Shown: positions 17,149-26,691, numbered from the stretch's first letter. The stretch is 64,000 nt of DNA from Sutcliffiella sp. FSL R7-0096 (GCF_038595065.1 NZ_CP152003.1:4320001-4384000), one strand, 5' to 3'. Made by a program: numbers and translations. The notes: a model not told the origin generated them from the letters alone.

Positions 17149-18492
17149 TTAAAAGTTGATATAAGACGCAGGGTTCACTGCATTGGACTTGGATCCATTC
17201 CAGCCGCCTTTGTGTAGCTCAAAGTGTAAGTGAGGGCCTGTAGAGAATCCAGTGTTCCCCATGTTACCGATGAATTGGCCTTTGGATACGGATTGTCCCG
17301 CACTTACTGCCATGCTATCAAGGTGGGCATAAACAGTCGTCCAAGTTTGTCCATCAATGTAGTGAGTGATGAATACTACATTACCATAAGAGCTGGAGTA
17401 GTAAGCTTGGAATACAGTACCGCTTCCTGCTGCCACTACCGGTACATTTCCAGTTCTACCGTTTTTACCGACATCAATTCCGTAGTGCTGGGAGCCCCAA
17501 CGAGTACCAAATCCGGAAGTCACGCTACCAGTTGTCGGTCTTGTCCAAGATCCGGATGAAACCGGTGGTGGCGGTGATGATACTTGAGTCGGTGGTGGTG
17601 CTGGCTTACCTGCAGCTTTTGCCGCGGCAGCTGCCGCTTCTTGCTCTTTACGTTGTTGCTCTTCAAGGCGTTTTCTTTCTGCCTCTTGTCTTGCACGTTC
17701 TTCTGCTTCACGCTTGGCACGCTCTTCTGCAGCTTTGATTTCTGCGCGGATTGCTTGTTCCTGAGCTGCTAGAACTTCTGCTTCGTTCTCAAGCTCATGG
17801 ATTTCGTGCATGGTGGCTTGTTCTTTTTTCTTTAATTCTGCCAGTAGCTTATCTTTTTCAGCGATTTGATTTTTCAGTTGTACTTCCATGTTTTCCAAAT
17901 CAATCAACTGCTGCTCTAAGGAAGCAAGCTGTTCACGCATTTCCAGCTCTTTTTGTTCGAGAGCCTGCATGTCCTCTTGATGAGCTTGTAGAATATCACG
18001 ATCGGCTTGAACAATTGTTGCTACCGCACCAACGCGGTCCAGAAAATCTCCAAAGCTTTGTGCACCTAACAATACATCTAAGTAATTCACGGCTCCCCCA
18101 CCCTGTTGGAAGGAACGAGCGCGATCTTCTAGAAGCTCATTTCTTTTTGCGATACGTTCTTTTAGTACTTCGATTTCTTCTTTTAACTTCTCAATCTCTT
18201 TACGAGTAGTATCGATTTCTTCTTTTTTACCACTGATTTTATTTTTCGTTTCTGCTACCGCTTTATCAAGGCGTGCCACTTCTGCTCTGATTTCATCTTG
18301 CTCCGCTTGTAGCTTATTTACTTCATTTTTCTTTTCGGATCTAGTAGATTCATTTGATGATTGTTGATCTTTCACTTCATTAAGCTTTTGCTGCATCTCA
18401 TTCGCAAACGCTTTTTCGGATACACCCGAAGCGAAGAATCCGGAAAAGCCAATGACTGCAGCAATAGCAATTGTACCAATCTTTCTTCTCAT
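17149..18492 (-). CDS. FtsEX-linked M23 peptidoglycan hydrolase with coiled coil
   Basis: This secreted 447-residue cell-wall hydrolase has a signal peptide (residues 1-30, ending AFA). Long coiled coils span about 35-290 with a Gln/Glu-rich heptad pattern, then a Pro/Ser linker. A C-terminal M23 metallopeptidase domain shows HYGIDVG (His, Asp) and the GPHLHFELH zinc motif. Enzymes of this build (EnvC, PcsB, CwlO analogues) are switched on by FtsX, and it lies directly downstream of ftsEX. The Tn7-like end abuts its stop codon, so this gene is probably the transposon's attachment gene. Confidence 0.92.
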   Translation of the reverse strand: MRRKIGTIAIAAVIGFSGFFASGVSEKAFANEMQQKLNEVKDQQSSNESTRSEKKNEVNKLQAEQDEIRAEVARLDKAVAETKNKISGKKEEIDTTRKEIEKLKEEIEVLKERIAKRNELLEDRARSFQQGGGAVNYLDVLLGAQSFGDFLDRVGAVATIVQADRDILQAHQEDMQALEQKELEMREQLASLEQQLIDLENMEVQLKNQIAEKDKLLAELKKKEQATMHEIHELENEAEVLAAQEQAIRAEIKAAEERAKREAEERARQEAERKRLEEQQRKEQEAAAAAAKAAGKPAPPPTQVSSPPPPVSSGSWTRPTTGSVTSGFGTRWGSQHYGIDVGKNGRTGNVPVVAAGSGTVFQAYYSSSYGNVVFITHYIDGQTWTTVYAHLDSMAVSAGQSVSKGQFIGNMGNTGFSTGPHLHFELHKGGWNGSKSNAVNPASYINF

Positions 18493-18606
18493 CCCTTACT
18501 TCCCCCTAATTTCTTATGTATCCTGACAGGAACAAATTGGATGCTCCCATCAGGTTTTTGTTTTTTATTGAACGGGTATTTCTACCATAGAATAGTTAGT
18601 AATCTC

Positions 18607-19500
18607 TTACACTCTCAAAAACTTGCGGACGGACATCATGCTTCCCCACATACCGATAAACGCTCCGATTGCCACCAGGATTGCGATGACCTGGAATGCG
18701 AATGGGTAGAATGGAAGCATTTGAATGAATGTGCCTTGGATTCTCGGCTGTACTAAATCTATTAAATAATAGTAGGATGTGAGGATGATTCCAATCGGCA
18801 CAATCGAACCGAGGACTCCCAACCACAAACCTTCTAAGAAGAATGGCCAACGGATGAAACCGTTTGTGGCACCAACCAACTTCATGATTTCTATTTCTTT
18901 CCTTCTGGCAAAAATGGTGATCTTGATGGTGTTGGAAATTAAGAACATAGCCGTAAATACTAGTCCCAAAATCAGGGCCAATCCTACGTTTCTTGCAATC
19001 TCAAACACTTTGAATAATCTTTCCACCGTTTCTGCGCCGTAAATGACTTTGTGTGTGTAATCCAGCTCGTCAATCTTCTTGGCAGCTGTGATGGTTTCTT
19101 GTGGTGTTGCAGTCTTTACGATGAAAACATCATATAGCGGATTATTTTGTTCAAACAACTCAAAAGCTCCGCCTTCTTCTCCAAAACTGTCCACTAAACC
19201 TTTTAACTCATCTTCCTTCGAGGAATAGTCGACTGTTTCCACTTCCGGAATGTTCTCTATCTGCTCTTTTAGTACTTCTTGGTTTTCCTCGTTTGCTGTC
19301 AGATCAATATGAACTCGAATCTCTACGTCGCTTTCAATTTCGGATGCGACGTTATTCAGGTTCATCATCAGTACAAGAAACACACCAACCAATAGGAGAG
19401 TAACCGTCACGGCACTGACAGATGCAAAGGTCATCCAGCCGTTACGTGCCAAGCTTTTAAAACTTTCCTTAAAGTGTCGCATCAGAGTTCTAGGCTTCAT
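18607..19500 (-). CDS. ftsX: Cell-division ABC transporter permease FtsX
   Basis: This 297-residue membrane protein forms the FtsEX complex that controls peptidoglycan hydrolases. It starts MKPRTLMRHFKESFKSLARN, close to B. subtilis FtsX. Transmembrane helix 1 (about residues 24-45) is followed by an extracellular loop of about 120 residues and three C-terminal helices, the FtsX topology. Although the frame is open up to 19527, GAGGGGG nine bases before 19500 picks that start. It overlaps ftsE by 11 bp. Confidence 0.95.
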   Translation of the reverse strand: MKPRTLMRHFKESFKSLARNGWMTFASVSAVTVTLLLVGVFLVLMMNLNNVASEIESDVEIRVHIDLTANEENQEVLKEQIENIPEVETVDYSSKEDELKGLVDSFGEEGGAFELFEQNNPLYDVFIVKTATPQETITAAKKIDELDYTHKVIYGAETVERLFKVFEIARNVGLALILGLVFTAMFLISNTIKITIFARRKEIEIMKLVGATNGFIRWPFFLEGLWLGVLGSIVPIGIILTSYYYLIDLVQPRIQGTFIQMLPFYPFAFQVIAILVAIGAFIGMWGSMMSVRKFLRV

Positions 19501-20176
19501 AACCGTAGTCCCCCTCTGCTTGGTCACGCACTATCTTCCCGTTTTCAATTGCAATCACACGTTTTTTGATGGTGTTTACAATCTCACGGTTATGTGTGGC
19601 CATTACTATCGTTGTACCTTTTTCATTTATCTCTTCAAAAATATTCATGATCTCCCATGAGGTATCCGGATCAAGGTTACCCGTTGGTTCATCTGCTATC
19701 ATTACTTTCGGATTATTGACAATGGAGCGGGCAATGGAAATACGTTGCTGCTCTCCACCTGATAGTTCATTTGGAAGATGGCGCGCCTTGTGTTTCAATT
19801 TTACTAGATCAAGAACTTCCATGACACGCTTTTTTATATTTTTGGGACTTTCTTCTATTACTTCAAGGGCAAAAGCTACATTTTCATAAACCGTCAACTG
19901 CGGAAGAAGCTTAAAGTCCTGAAACACAACTCCTATGTTTCTTCTAAGTATAGGGACTTTGCCTTCCTTCAGCTTGGAAAGGTTCACTCCGTCTATGACA
20001 ATACTCCCGTTTGTAGGCTTTTCCTCTCTGTACATCATTTTGATGAACGTGGATTTTCCAGCCCCGCTGGGTCCTACTACATAGACAAATTCGCCTGCTT
20101 TTATATTTATATTTATACCATCCAAAGCTTGGACGCCGTTTGGGTATTTTTTATAGACGTCTTGCATTTCAATCAT
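19490..20176 (-). CDS. ftsE: Cell-division ABC transporter ATPase FtsE
   Basis: This 228-residue cytoplasmic ATPase powers the FtsEX complex. Walker A GPSGAGKST, the signature LSGGEQQR, Walker B VMIADEPTGNLD and the switch His in MATHNREIV are all intact. The ATG at 20176 follows AGGTG. It is first of the ftsE-ftsX-peptidase operon, and a strong terminator of the upstream protease gene separates it from its neighbour. Confidence 0.96.
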   Translation of the reverse strand: MIEMQDVYKKYPNGVQALDGININIKAGEFVYVVGPSGAGKSTFIKMMYREEKPTNGSIVIDGVNLSKLKEGKVPILRRNIGVVFQDFKLLPQLTVYENVAFALEVIEESPKNIKKRVMEVLDLVKLKHKARHLPNELSGGEQQRISIARSIVNNPKVMIADEPTGNLDPDTSWEIMNIFEEINEKGTTIVMATHNREIVNTIKKRVIAIENGKIVRDQAEGDYGYEA

Positions 20177-20480
20177 TTAATCACCTATCTGGGTCAAAGA
20201 TTTGAATCTCATTGCAGTCCCTGTTTTCGACGCACAGGAAGGAGAGTATTCATTAAACACTGGTGAATACGGATAGAACACTTGCTACAGAAAACGCAAT
20301 ATGTATATTTATCTAATTTTTCCGCATAAATCACTTTATTATTATATCATCTATTTCGACAAAATAAGAGTTTTTATTATTACAGTTTCTTTTCAATTGT
20401 ATGATAGGGTTGGTAATAGAGGGATAAATTACCTTCACTGTGGGGTTTGTCGAAAAATATTGTCGGTTTGGAGAGAAAAA
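20177..20480. other. Upstream region of ftsE, no gene seen
   Basis: About 300 bp of AT-rich sequence between ftsE and the terminator of the subtilase gene. It must hold the ftsEX promoter, but I cannot pick a clear -35/-10 pair. Short plus-strand frames here lack ribosome sites. Confidence 0.5.
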
Positions 20481-20516
20481 AACACCTTTTGGGGGTCAGA
20501 CCCCCAAAGGTGTTTT
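20481..20516 (-). terminator. Terminator of the subtilase gene
   Basis: AACACCTTT(T)GGGGGT pairs with ACCCCCAAAGGTGTT around CAG, a 15-bp stem with one bulged base. On the minus strand T-rich sequence follows. It starts 38 bp past the protease stop. Confidence 0.9.
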
Positions 20517-20553
20517 TGAAGTTTTATAGAATACTATAAGGTTACTCTTAGCA

Positions 20554-22977
20554 TTATTGGATAGTTAGTACGTCGGCAGCAGCGATTGCGCGCTCATTGT
20601 TGCCTTTTTTCGCGTAGACTGCCACACGGTAGTTTCCTGCTGGCAGTTGTGTTCCATCAGCCAGGGTACCATTCCAGTCATGGTAGTTATAGCCTTTTCC
20701 AAGATCTGCATCATAAAGTGCGTCTCCCACGTAAGTACCAAGTCCACCAGTTGCTGTAGCAGTGTAAACCCAAACCTCGAACTCATCTGCTCCACCTGGA
20801 AGGTAAGAGTAGAGTTCAAAGTTGTTATCTCCCAGTGGAGTAAATCCAAAGTGAGTAACACGAGGGTAATCCGGCTCGCCTACAAATAGAATAGTAGGAA
20901 CTTGAATTGTGGTGCCACCCTCTGTCACAAGCAAGTGCCCTTCATAATATCCAGGCTCAAGCTTGGAAGCATCCACTTGAACATTTACATTCACATTTTG
21001 TTTCTTACCAGCTTTTACTTTTGTGTTATTGCTAGTTTTTACTTTAACGTGTTTGCCTACTTCATTTTTAAAAGTAAACTCTACACTGTAGTTCTTATCT
21101 TTATTGGACAAGTTCTTAATTTCGAACTTTTGATTTTCTGTTTGCTTCCCTTTCTTCTTTTCAAACACTCCGAATGAATAGCTTCCAGGGTTCACAAGTG
21201 TCTCAGCTTGTAGAGCATCAACCACACGGATGCTTCCTGCACCTTGAGAGTTGTGTGCATACTCTTCACCAGTTACCGGGTTGATCATTTTTTCCGCTGT
21301 GTTCATCAATGCAGATTTCACTTCATACACGCCCCAATCAGGGTTTGCTTGAAGAATCACCGCTGCAGCACCAGCTACGTGTGGAGCCGCCATACTTGTA
21401 CCTTGTTTCGCTCCGTAACCATGTGGGTTAGCAGGATCGAAAGTTGGTACTGTACTTACAATGTTCACACCAGGGGCGGAAACGTCAGGCTTGATCATCC
21501 AAGTGTCCACTACAGGGCCACGGGAAGAGAAGTCTGCCATTGTTTCTCCGACTCTTTGAGAAAATGCAATATCGAAGCTTACTGTTACATTAGCTACTTT
21601 TGCTTTTAGTGCTTCTCCATCAGCTTGGTTCAGCATGATAGTTGGTACATCCATACCAGGAATTAATGGCATTGCACCTGCAACATTATTGTATAGAACT
21701 GCTCCAACCGCTCCGGCTTTCTTCGCTTCTGTAGCTTTGTCTACGAAAGGAATGCCAGCTCCACGGCTGATTAAAGCGATTTTACCTGTTAAATCTTTAC
21801 CTGCAAACTCAGCAGGAGAACCAAATCCTACATCTACTAGTCCAAAATTTTGACCATTAAGTGCCAATAACGCTTCCTCGGATGGGAAACCTTGAACGGC
21901 AGAAGATGCATAGGATACACCGTCAGAAGACGTTGTTGCTGCTGTAAATACGTTGTAAGGAAGCTGTGTAGCCCCTACAGAAATAGCTTCACGGGAAGTT
22001 CCCGGAGAACCAACTGTCCAGTTGTTTGGACCAGCGTTACCATTTGAAGTTACTGCAACTACTCCCTCAGCCATTGCTTGATCAAGAGCAATGGAAGTTG
22101 CCCAGTCAGGAGCGTTTAAAGAGTTACCTAATGAAAGGTTCATTACGTCCGCACCATCAAGCACTGCGCGCTCGATAGCTGCTACTACGTTTTCTGTAGA
22201 TCCGCTACCACCAGGCCCAAGAACACGGTAAGCAAGTAATGTAGCGTCAGGAGCTACCCCTTTGATTTGTCCATTTGCTGCAACTGTTCCCGCAACGTGG
22301 GAACCGTGAGTCGTTGCCGCTCCACGAGGGTCACCTGGGAACGTTTCTTGTGGATCTGCATCGTTATCTACAAAATCCCAACCTAGATACTCACCAAAGT
22401 TACCTGCTAAATCAGGGTGCGTGTAATCAACACCAGTATCGATGATTGCTACTTTTACACCTTCACCTGTAAAACCAAGGTCCCAAGCTTCGTTAGAACC
22501 GATGAATGGCGCAGAATCGAACATTGCCGGGCTGAATTCCTCTTCGGAAACAACCTCGGTAGTCGTGTATTCCACATTCGGATATACCGCTTTTACACCA
22601 GGAGTCGCTAGTAGACTAGGAATCTCATTTGCTGGAATCTCAAGAGAGAAACCGGAGAATACATGCTCGTACTCACGCTCTACTTTGCTTTTGGAAGTAC
22701 GTGCTGCCACTTCCTTCTTTACTTTATCACGAGCACTTTTCAGATTCTGCTTAGACTGCTTCTTCCCATTGTGCTTCGCTTCAACAATAGATTGTTCTTG
22801 TAATTCGACAATTACCTTAACTGCTTTGGAGGATGATAAATCAAAATCCCCTTGTAATGTAGCCAATTCATGGTTTTCTTTACCTGTGTTGGCAGAGACA
22901 CCGTTTGCTGCAAACGTACTGAATACAAGTACAAGAACCAGCAAAGGCATGAATGCTGCGATAAACTTCTGCTTCAA
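20554..22977 (-). CDS. Vpr-like secreted subtilisin-family serine protease
   Basis: This 807-residue extracellular protease has a signal peptide (residues 1-29), an I9 inhibitor propeptide to about residue 130, and a subtilase catalytic domain. Catalytic Asp is in VAIIDTGVDYTHPDL, His in HGSHVAGTVA and Ser in GTSMAAPHVAGAA. A PA domain is inserted (KIALISRGAGIPFVDKATEA). A C-terminal beta-rich domain of about 200 residues follows, ending GTLADGTQLPAGNYRVAVYA, a FlgD-like fold. The start is TTG at 22977 after GGGGAG. Its place between ftsE and cccB is not the B. subtilis position of vpr. Confidence 0.92.
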   Translation of the reverse strand: MKQKFIAAFMPLLVLVLVFSTFAANGVSANTGKENHELATLQGDFDLSSSKAVKVIVELQEQSIVEAKHNGKKQSKQNLKSARDKVKKEVAARTSKSKVEREYEHVFSGFSLEIPANEIPSLLATPGVKAVYPNVEYTTTEVVSEEEFSPAMFDSAPFIGSNEAWDLGFTGEGVKVAIIDTGVDYTHPDLAGNFGEYLGWDFVDNDADPQETFPGDPRGAATTHGSHVAGTVAANGQIKGVAPDATLLAYRVLGPGGSGSTENVVAAIERAVLDGADVMNLSLGNSLNAPDWATSIALDQAMAEGVVAVTSNGNAGPNNWTVGSPGTSREAISVGATQLPYNVFTAATTSSDGVSYASSAVQGFPSEEALLALNGQNFGLVDVGFGSPAEFAGKDLTGKIALISRGAGIPFVDKATEAKKAGAVGAVLYNNVAGAMPLIPGMDVPTIMLNQADGEALKAKVANVTVSFDIAFSQRVGETMADFSSRGPVVDTWMIKPDVSAPGVNIVSTVPTFDPANPHGYGAKQGTSMAAPHVAGAAAVILQANPDWGVYEVKSALMNTAEKMINPVTGEEYAHNSQGAGSIRVVDALQAETLVNPGSYSFGVFEKKKGKQTENQKFEIKNLSNKDKNYSVEFTFKNEVGKHVKVKTSNNTKVKAGKKQNVNVNVQVDASKLEPGYYEGHLLVTEGGTTIQVPTILFVGEPDYPRVTHFGFTPLGDNNFELYSYLPGGADEFEVWVYTATATGGLGTYVGDALYDADLGKGYNYHDWNGTLADGTQLPAGNYRVAVYAKKGNNERAIAAADVLTIQ

Positions 22978-23249
22978 ATCATCCCACTCCCCTTTTTTTG
23001 TATCTTACGACTTATGTAAAAAATTCTAGACATATACTTAAGTACCATTTACTTACGTTAGTCCAAAATCTTTACAATCCACATTATATTTTTAAAAATT
23101 CAAATTTTCAATATACTTTAGTATAACAAACGAACAATTTCGACAATTTGGTTAAATATAACTAGTAAAGTTCCATAATACTCCAATTAAAACACCCTTA
23201 ATTCCCTATGATTTAATAAAAGCGTTTAGGTATCTTAGGGCATAAAAAA
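22978..23249. other. Upstream region of the subtilase gene
   Basis: An AT-rich regulatory stretch between the protease start and the cccB terminator. No gene or clear promoter pair is readable. Runs such as TATTGAAAATTTG suggest curved DNA only. Confidence 0.4.
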
Positions 23250-23275
23250 GAACCCTCCATTTTTCAGGAGAGTTC
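23250..23275 (-). terminator. Terminator of cccB
   Basis: GAACCCTCC and GGAGAGTTC pair (one G-U) around an 8-nt loop. The minus strand continues TTTTTTATG. It begins 10 bp after the cccB stop. Confidence 0.88.
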
Positions 23276-23284
23276 CTTACTTTC

Positions 23285-23623
23285 TTATTTATGTTGCGCT
23301 AACCACTCTGCTAAAACTGTCGCATCTTCTTCCGGAACAAGACCAGCTGGCATGCTTCCTTGACCATTGTTGATGATGTTTTCAATTTCATCCTGATTAT
23401 ATTTGCTTCCTACTTTTTGAAGGTTCGGCCCGCTTGCTCCTTCCATGTTACGACCATGACAGCCGATACAGCTTTGATACAATTGCTGTGCCTCTTCATT
23501 TTCTACCATTGCGAACTCGCCTCCGCCGCCAGTTGTTTCCTGATCCTCATTGGCGCCGCCTCCGCAGGCTGCAAGCGTAAGTAGTGATGAACCTAAGACA
23601 AATGCCATAAAATACTTTTTCAT
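23285..23623 (-). CDS. cccB: Lipoprotein cytochrome c551
   Basis: This 112-residue membrane-anchored c-type cytochrome is an electron carrier outside the membrane. A lipobox LTLAAC gives lipid attachment at Cys20, followed by a Gly-rich linker. The haem site CIGCH lies near residue 51, and the axial Met is likely in NNGQGSMPAG. GGGGGA before the ATG at 23623 sets the start. Its position beside yitT and prfB matches B. subtilis cccB. Confidence 0.93.
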   Translation of the reverse strand: MKKYFMAFVLGSSLLTLAACGGGANEDQETTGGGGEFAMVENEEAQQLYQSCIGCHGRNMEGASGPNLQKVGSKYNQDEIENIINNGQGSMPAGLVPEEDATVLAEWLAQHK

Positions 23624-23683
23624 AGATAGGTCCCCCAATTTTGAGATGTAATTATTACCAAGTTCGATTATATTATATCCTAT

Positions 23684-24553
23684 TTACTCTCTTTTAAAAC
23701 CCTCACCCAATACCTCGGATGCGTTGGTAACCACGACAAACGCCGACGGATCAATGGTCCGGACCACTTGTTTCAATTTTGTGAATTCGGTCTGATCGAC
23801 CACGCACATTAATACAGGCAACTCACTTTCCGTGTAGCCCCCATATGCGGCAAGCTTTGTCACACCACGATCGATTTTCGTAAGGATGGCTTCCTTGACT
23901 TCATCTTCCTTCTTCGTGATAATGATCGCCATCTTGGAATAACCAAGTCCGACCTGTACAAAATCGATAGTCTTACTAGTGACGAAAAGTCCGATAAGTG
24001 CATACATCCCAAGCTCCAAATCAAATACCACCGCTGCAGAGATAACTATAAGGCCATCAATGATTGCCACACAAGCTCCAAGCGTCAACCCGGTATACTT
24101 ATGGATGATCTGTGCTGCAAGGTCTGTTCCACCTGTGGAAGCACGGCCCCTGAATACCAGCCCAAGCCCAAGTCCTACACCAATTCCCCCGAACAAGGAA
24201 CCAAGTAACGGATCCTCTGTAGCCGGTGCCATGTTGCTTGTCCAAAGTACTATCAGCGGGAGCGTAATAGTACCCACTAATGTCTTAAGACCAAATTGTT
24301 TCCCTAATAATATGACCCCAGCCAGGAATAGCGGAATATTAAAGCATAACTGCACAATCCCCGGTTCCCAATCAAGGAGTGATTTCAATATGGTACTGAT
24401 TCCACTAACCCCACCGGACGCTACCCTATTTGGAAGTAAGAACAAGTTGAACGCCAGCGCCACAATCGCTGAACCCAACACCACATATGTATATTCCTTC
24501 ACCCGTTGATACACAGGCTTCACTTGATATCCATTTCTATTTTTACGACTCAA
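23684..24553 (-). CDS. YitT-family membrane protein (YvjA-like)
   Basis: This 289-residue membrane protein of unknown function has five or so N-terminal transmembrane helices (YitT domain) and a cytoplasmic C-terminal DUF2179 domain (KMAIIITKKEDEVKEAIL to the end). The frame is open to 24595, but GGAGGG eight bases before the TTG at 24553 is the better start. It lies upstream of cccB as yvjA does in B. subtilis. Gly-rich segments such as GSLFGGIGVGLGLGLVF are typical. Confidence 0.88.
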   Translation of the reverse strand: MSRKNRNGYQVKPVYQRVKEYTYVVLGSAIVALAFNLFLLPNRVASGGVSGISTILKSLLDWEPGIVQLCFNIPLFLAGVILLGKQFGLKTLVGTITLPLIVLWTSNMAPATEDPLLGSLFGGIGVGLGLGLVFRGRASTGGTDLAAQIIHKYTGLTLGACVAIIDGLIVISAAVVFDLELGMYALIGLFVTSKTIDFVQVGLGYSKMAIIITKKEDEVKEAILTKIDRGVTKLAAYGGYTESELPVLMCVVDQTEFTKLKQVVRTIDPSAFVVVTNASEVLGEGFKRE

Positions 24554-25094
24554 CTTTATGTCCCTCCAAGTCTTTCCTCTAAGCTCTTTTCTCAAAAATT
24601 GTTGCTAGCCACTGGTAAAAAGTCAGCACTTGGACTTTTTACAGCTTATCTCTCTTAAACATACATGTAATTTTTCTGTACAGCCGGGAAAAGAGCACGA
24701 CAGTATGAAAGATAACGGTTAATTGATAAATTCAAAAAAGCAACAAAGTTTACGAAAACAGCTTTTCTCTTTAAAAATTCACACAACGAGCAAGAGTATA
24801 GCACGCGATGGCAAGGGTGTAAATGGCATTGGTATAACGTGGTAAAGCGTTAACGGAAGTAGTGTAAATATATAGTTCTAATCATTTTCTAGCTTAATTG
24901 GGCTAATGTGCTCATTTCTTGGTAGGATTTCCTTAAGTTTGTACACTATGCAAAGGAAGAGCTAAGTGAGTTTTGCATTGGGAATTTGAGAGCTATTGGA
25001 GCTAGGCAAACTCTGTTTTACTTACTACCTGGGTATTATATAGGGTTATTGATTACCCTTTCCTCCGATTTGTCCACTTCTTGAGACAAAAATA
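24554..25094. other. 540-bp gap between yitT and prfB, no gene seen
   Basis: No frame with a ribosome site was found on either strand. The right end holds the prfB terminator. The stretch near 24820-24880 has repeated GGTATAACGTGGTAAAGCG-like purine-rich sequence but no clear fold or promoter pair. Confidence 0.5.
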
Positions 25095-25121
25095 CACCCC
25101 CAGCCATCCAGGCCAGAGGTG
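25095..25121 (-). terminator. Terminator of prfB
   Basis: CACCTCTGGCC pairs fully (with G-U pairs) with GGCTGGGGGTG around TGGAT, followed by TATTTTTG on the minus strand. It is 12 bp past the prfB stop. Confidence 0.85.
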
Positions 25122-25132
25122 CTATCATCATC

Positions 25133-26231
25133 TTATAATTTCGATCTCAAATATGCATCAATAAACGGATCCAAGTCCCCGTCCATGACCGCTTGCGTAT
25201 TGCCGACCTCCGTATTTGTACGGTGATCTTTTACCATGGAGTATGGATGGAACACATAGGAACGGATCTGGGAACCCCAGCCAATATCCTTCTGCTCGCC
25301 GCGGATTTCATCCAGTTCCGCCTGCTGTTCATCCAACTTTTTCTGATAAAGCTTGGCTTGCAACATTTTCATCGCGCGCTCACGGTTCTTGATTTGAGAA
25401 CGCTCCGTCTGACAAGTCACGACCACATTCGTTGGGGTGTGGGTAATACGAACCGCGGAATCGGTTGTATTGATATGCTGCCCACCCGCTCCACTTGCAC
25501 GGTACGTATCAATTTTCAGATCTTCCGTACGGATATCAATCTCGATGTTATCGTCAAACTCCGGCATAACCTCACAAGAAACAAAGCTTGTGTGACGGCG
25601 GCCGGAAGAATCGAACGGGGAAATACGCACAAGGCGGTGAACCCCTTTTTCCGCTTTCAAGTATCCATATGCATTGTGACCCTTGATCAGCAACGTGACA
25701 CTCTTGATTCCCGCTTCGTCCCCAGGCAGGTAATCAAGCGTCTCAACTTTAAAGCCTTTGCGTTCTGCCCAGCGAGTGTACATACGCAGCAACAATGAAC
25801 CCCAGTCTTGGGACTCGGTACCACCAGCACCCGGGTGCAATTCAAGAATCGCGTTGTTCTTATCATGCTCACCGCTCAACAATAGTTGAAGTTCGAACTT
25901 GTTGAAATCTTCCGCTACCGTTTTCACTTCGCTCGCAAGCTCCGTTTGTAGCTCCGCATCCGGCTCTTCTTTTACCAACTCATAAGTTAACTGCAAGTTC
26001 TCATAGTTCTCACTTAACTCATGAAACTGTCCAACAGGTTCCTTCAGTGCATTAGCTTCATTGATGACCACTTGAGCTTCACTCTGATTGTTCCAGAACT
26101 CGGGATTGGACATTTCATTATCAAGCTCGGCAATTCGACGTTCTTTGGCCTCTAAGTCAAAGAGACCCCCTAAACTCGACTAATCGCTTAGCCATTTTTT
26201 CTAACTCGTGACGAATCTCTACTAATTCCAT
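25133..26231 (-). CDS. prfB: Peptide chain release factor 2, programmed +1 frameshift
   Basis: RF2 ends translation at UGA and UAA. The first 24 codons start with ATG at 26231 ([15 protein letters not shown]) and meet an in-frame TGA at 26159-26157. The frame continues in +1 to 25133, giving about 366 residues. The shift site reads AGGGGG-TCT-CTT-TGA-C: an internal Shine-Dalgarno, a slippery CTT and a poor-context TGA, as in known prfB genes. GGQ is present as GAGGQHIN, and the RF2 family region around [11 protein letters not shown] follows. The gene lies between secA and cccB/yitT as in Bacillus. Confidence 0.96.
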
Positions 26232-26392
26232 TTATTTCACCTCATAAAATTTTCACTAACCGAATTTTAACCCTTTTCAAACAAACAGGGCAACTAATAG
26301 TCTATAATATCGTATTTCACTAAAATAAAAAAGTACCTGAGTCTGGTATCGGGAATTTGAAGAATCATTTTGTGCGTGTTAACTTTCCTGAG

Positions 26393-26497
26393 ATAGCTTT
26401 TTCAAAAGTTAATTTCAAATTGAAACGCTGTAGCCCATGGGAAACTTGAATTTTCATTTTTGATTAATCAATCGTTTGTTTAAAAATTACTATGCCA
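26393..26497. repeat. Duplicated intergenic element, copy A
   Basis: This 105-bp segment resembles 26555-26662. Shared blocks in the same order are ATAGC-(T/A)TT, TCAAAAGTTAAT, CGCTGTA/GGCTGTA with CCC, GGGAA, TTTTCATTT, CGTTTGTTTAAAAA and CTAT. On the minus strand each copy begins with TTTTTAAACAAACG. It may be a duplicated leader or small-RNA element between secA and prfB. I know no family for it. Confidence 0.6.
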
Positions 26498-26554
26498 GCA
26501 AAGGGAAACCTTCTAAAAGTGACAAAAACATGAGAAAATCCCCACTATCCTGCC

Positions 26555-26662
26555 ATAGCATTCTCAAAAGTTAATCTTAAAGTTAACGGCTGTACCCTTT
26601 GGGAATCCTAACTTTCCATTTTCATTTATACCAACGTTTGTTTAAAAAGAGCTATCGTACCA
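26555..26662. repeat. Duplicated intergenic element, copy B
   Basis: Second copy of the element at 26393, 58 bp away and in the same orientation. The preceding bases also match (CTTTCCTGAGATAGC versus CTATCCTGCCATAGC), so the duplicated unit may be nearer 120 bp. No open frame spans it. Confidence 0.6.
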
Positions 26663-26691
26663 AAATGGCACCTAGCCTTAAACAAGCAAAA

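Noticed and set aside
17751-18209. Long plus-strand frames across the M23 peptidase and other genes (also SecA, FlgK, tape measure)
   Set aside because: They are antisense to strongly supported genes with regular codon structure, and lack ribosome sites.
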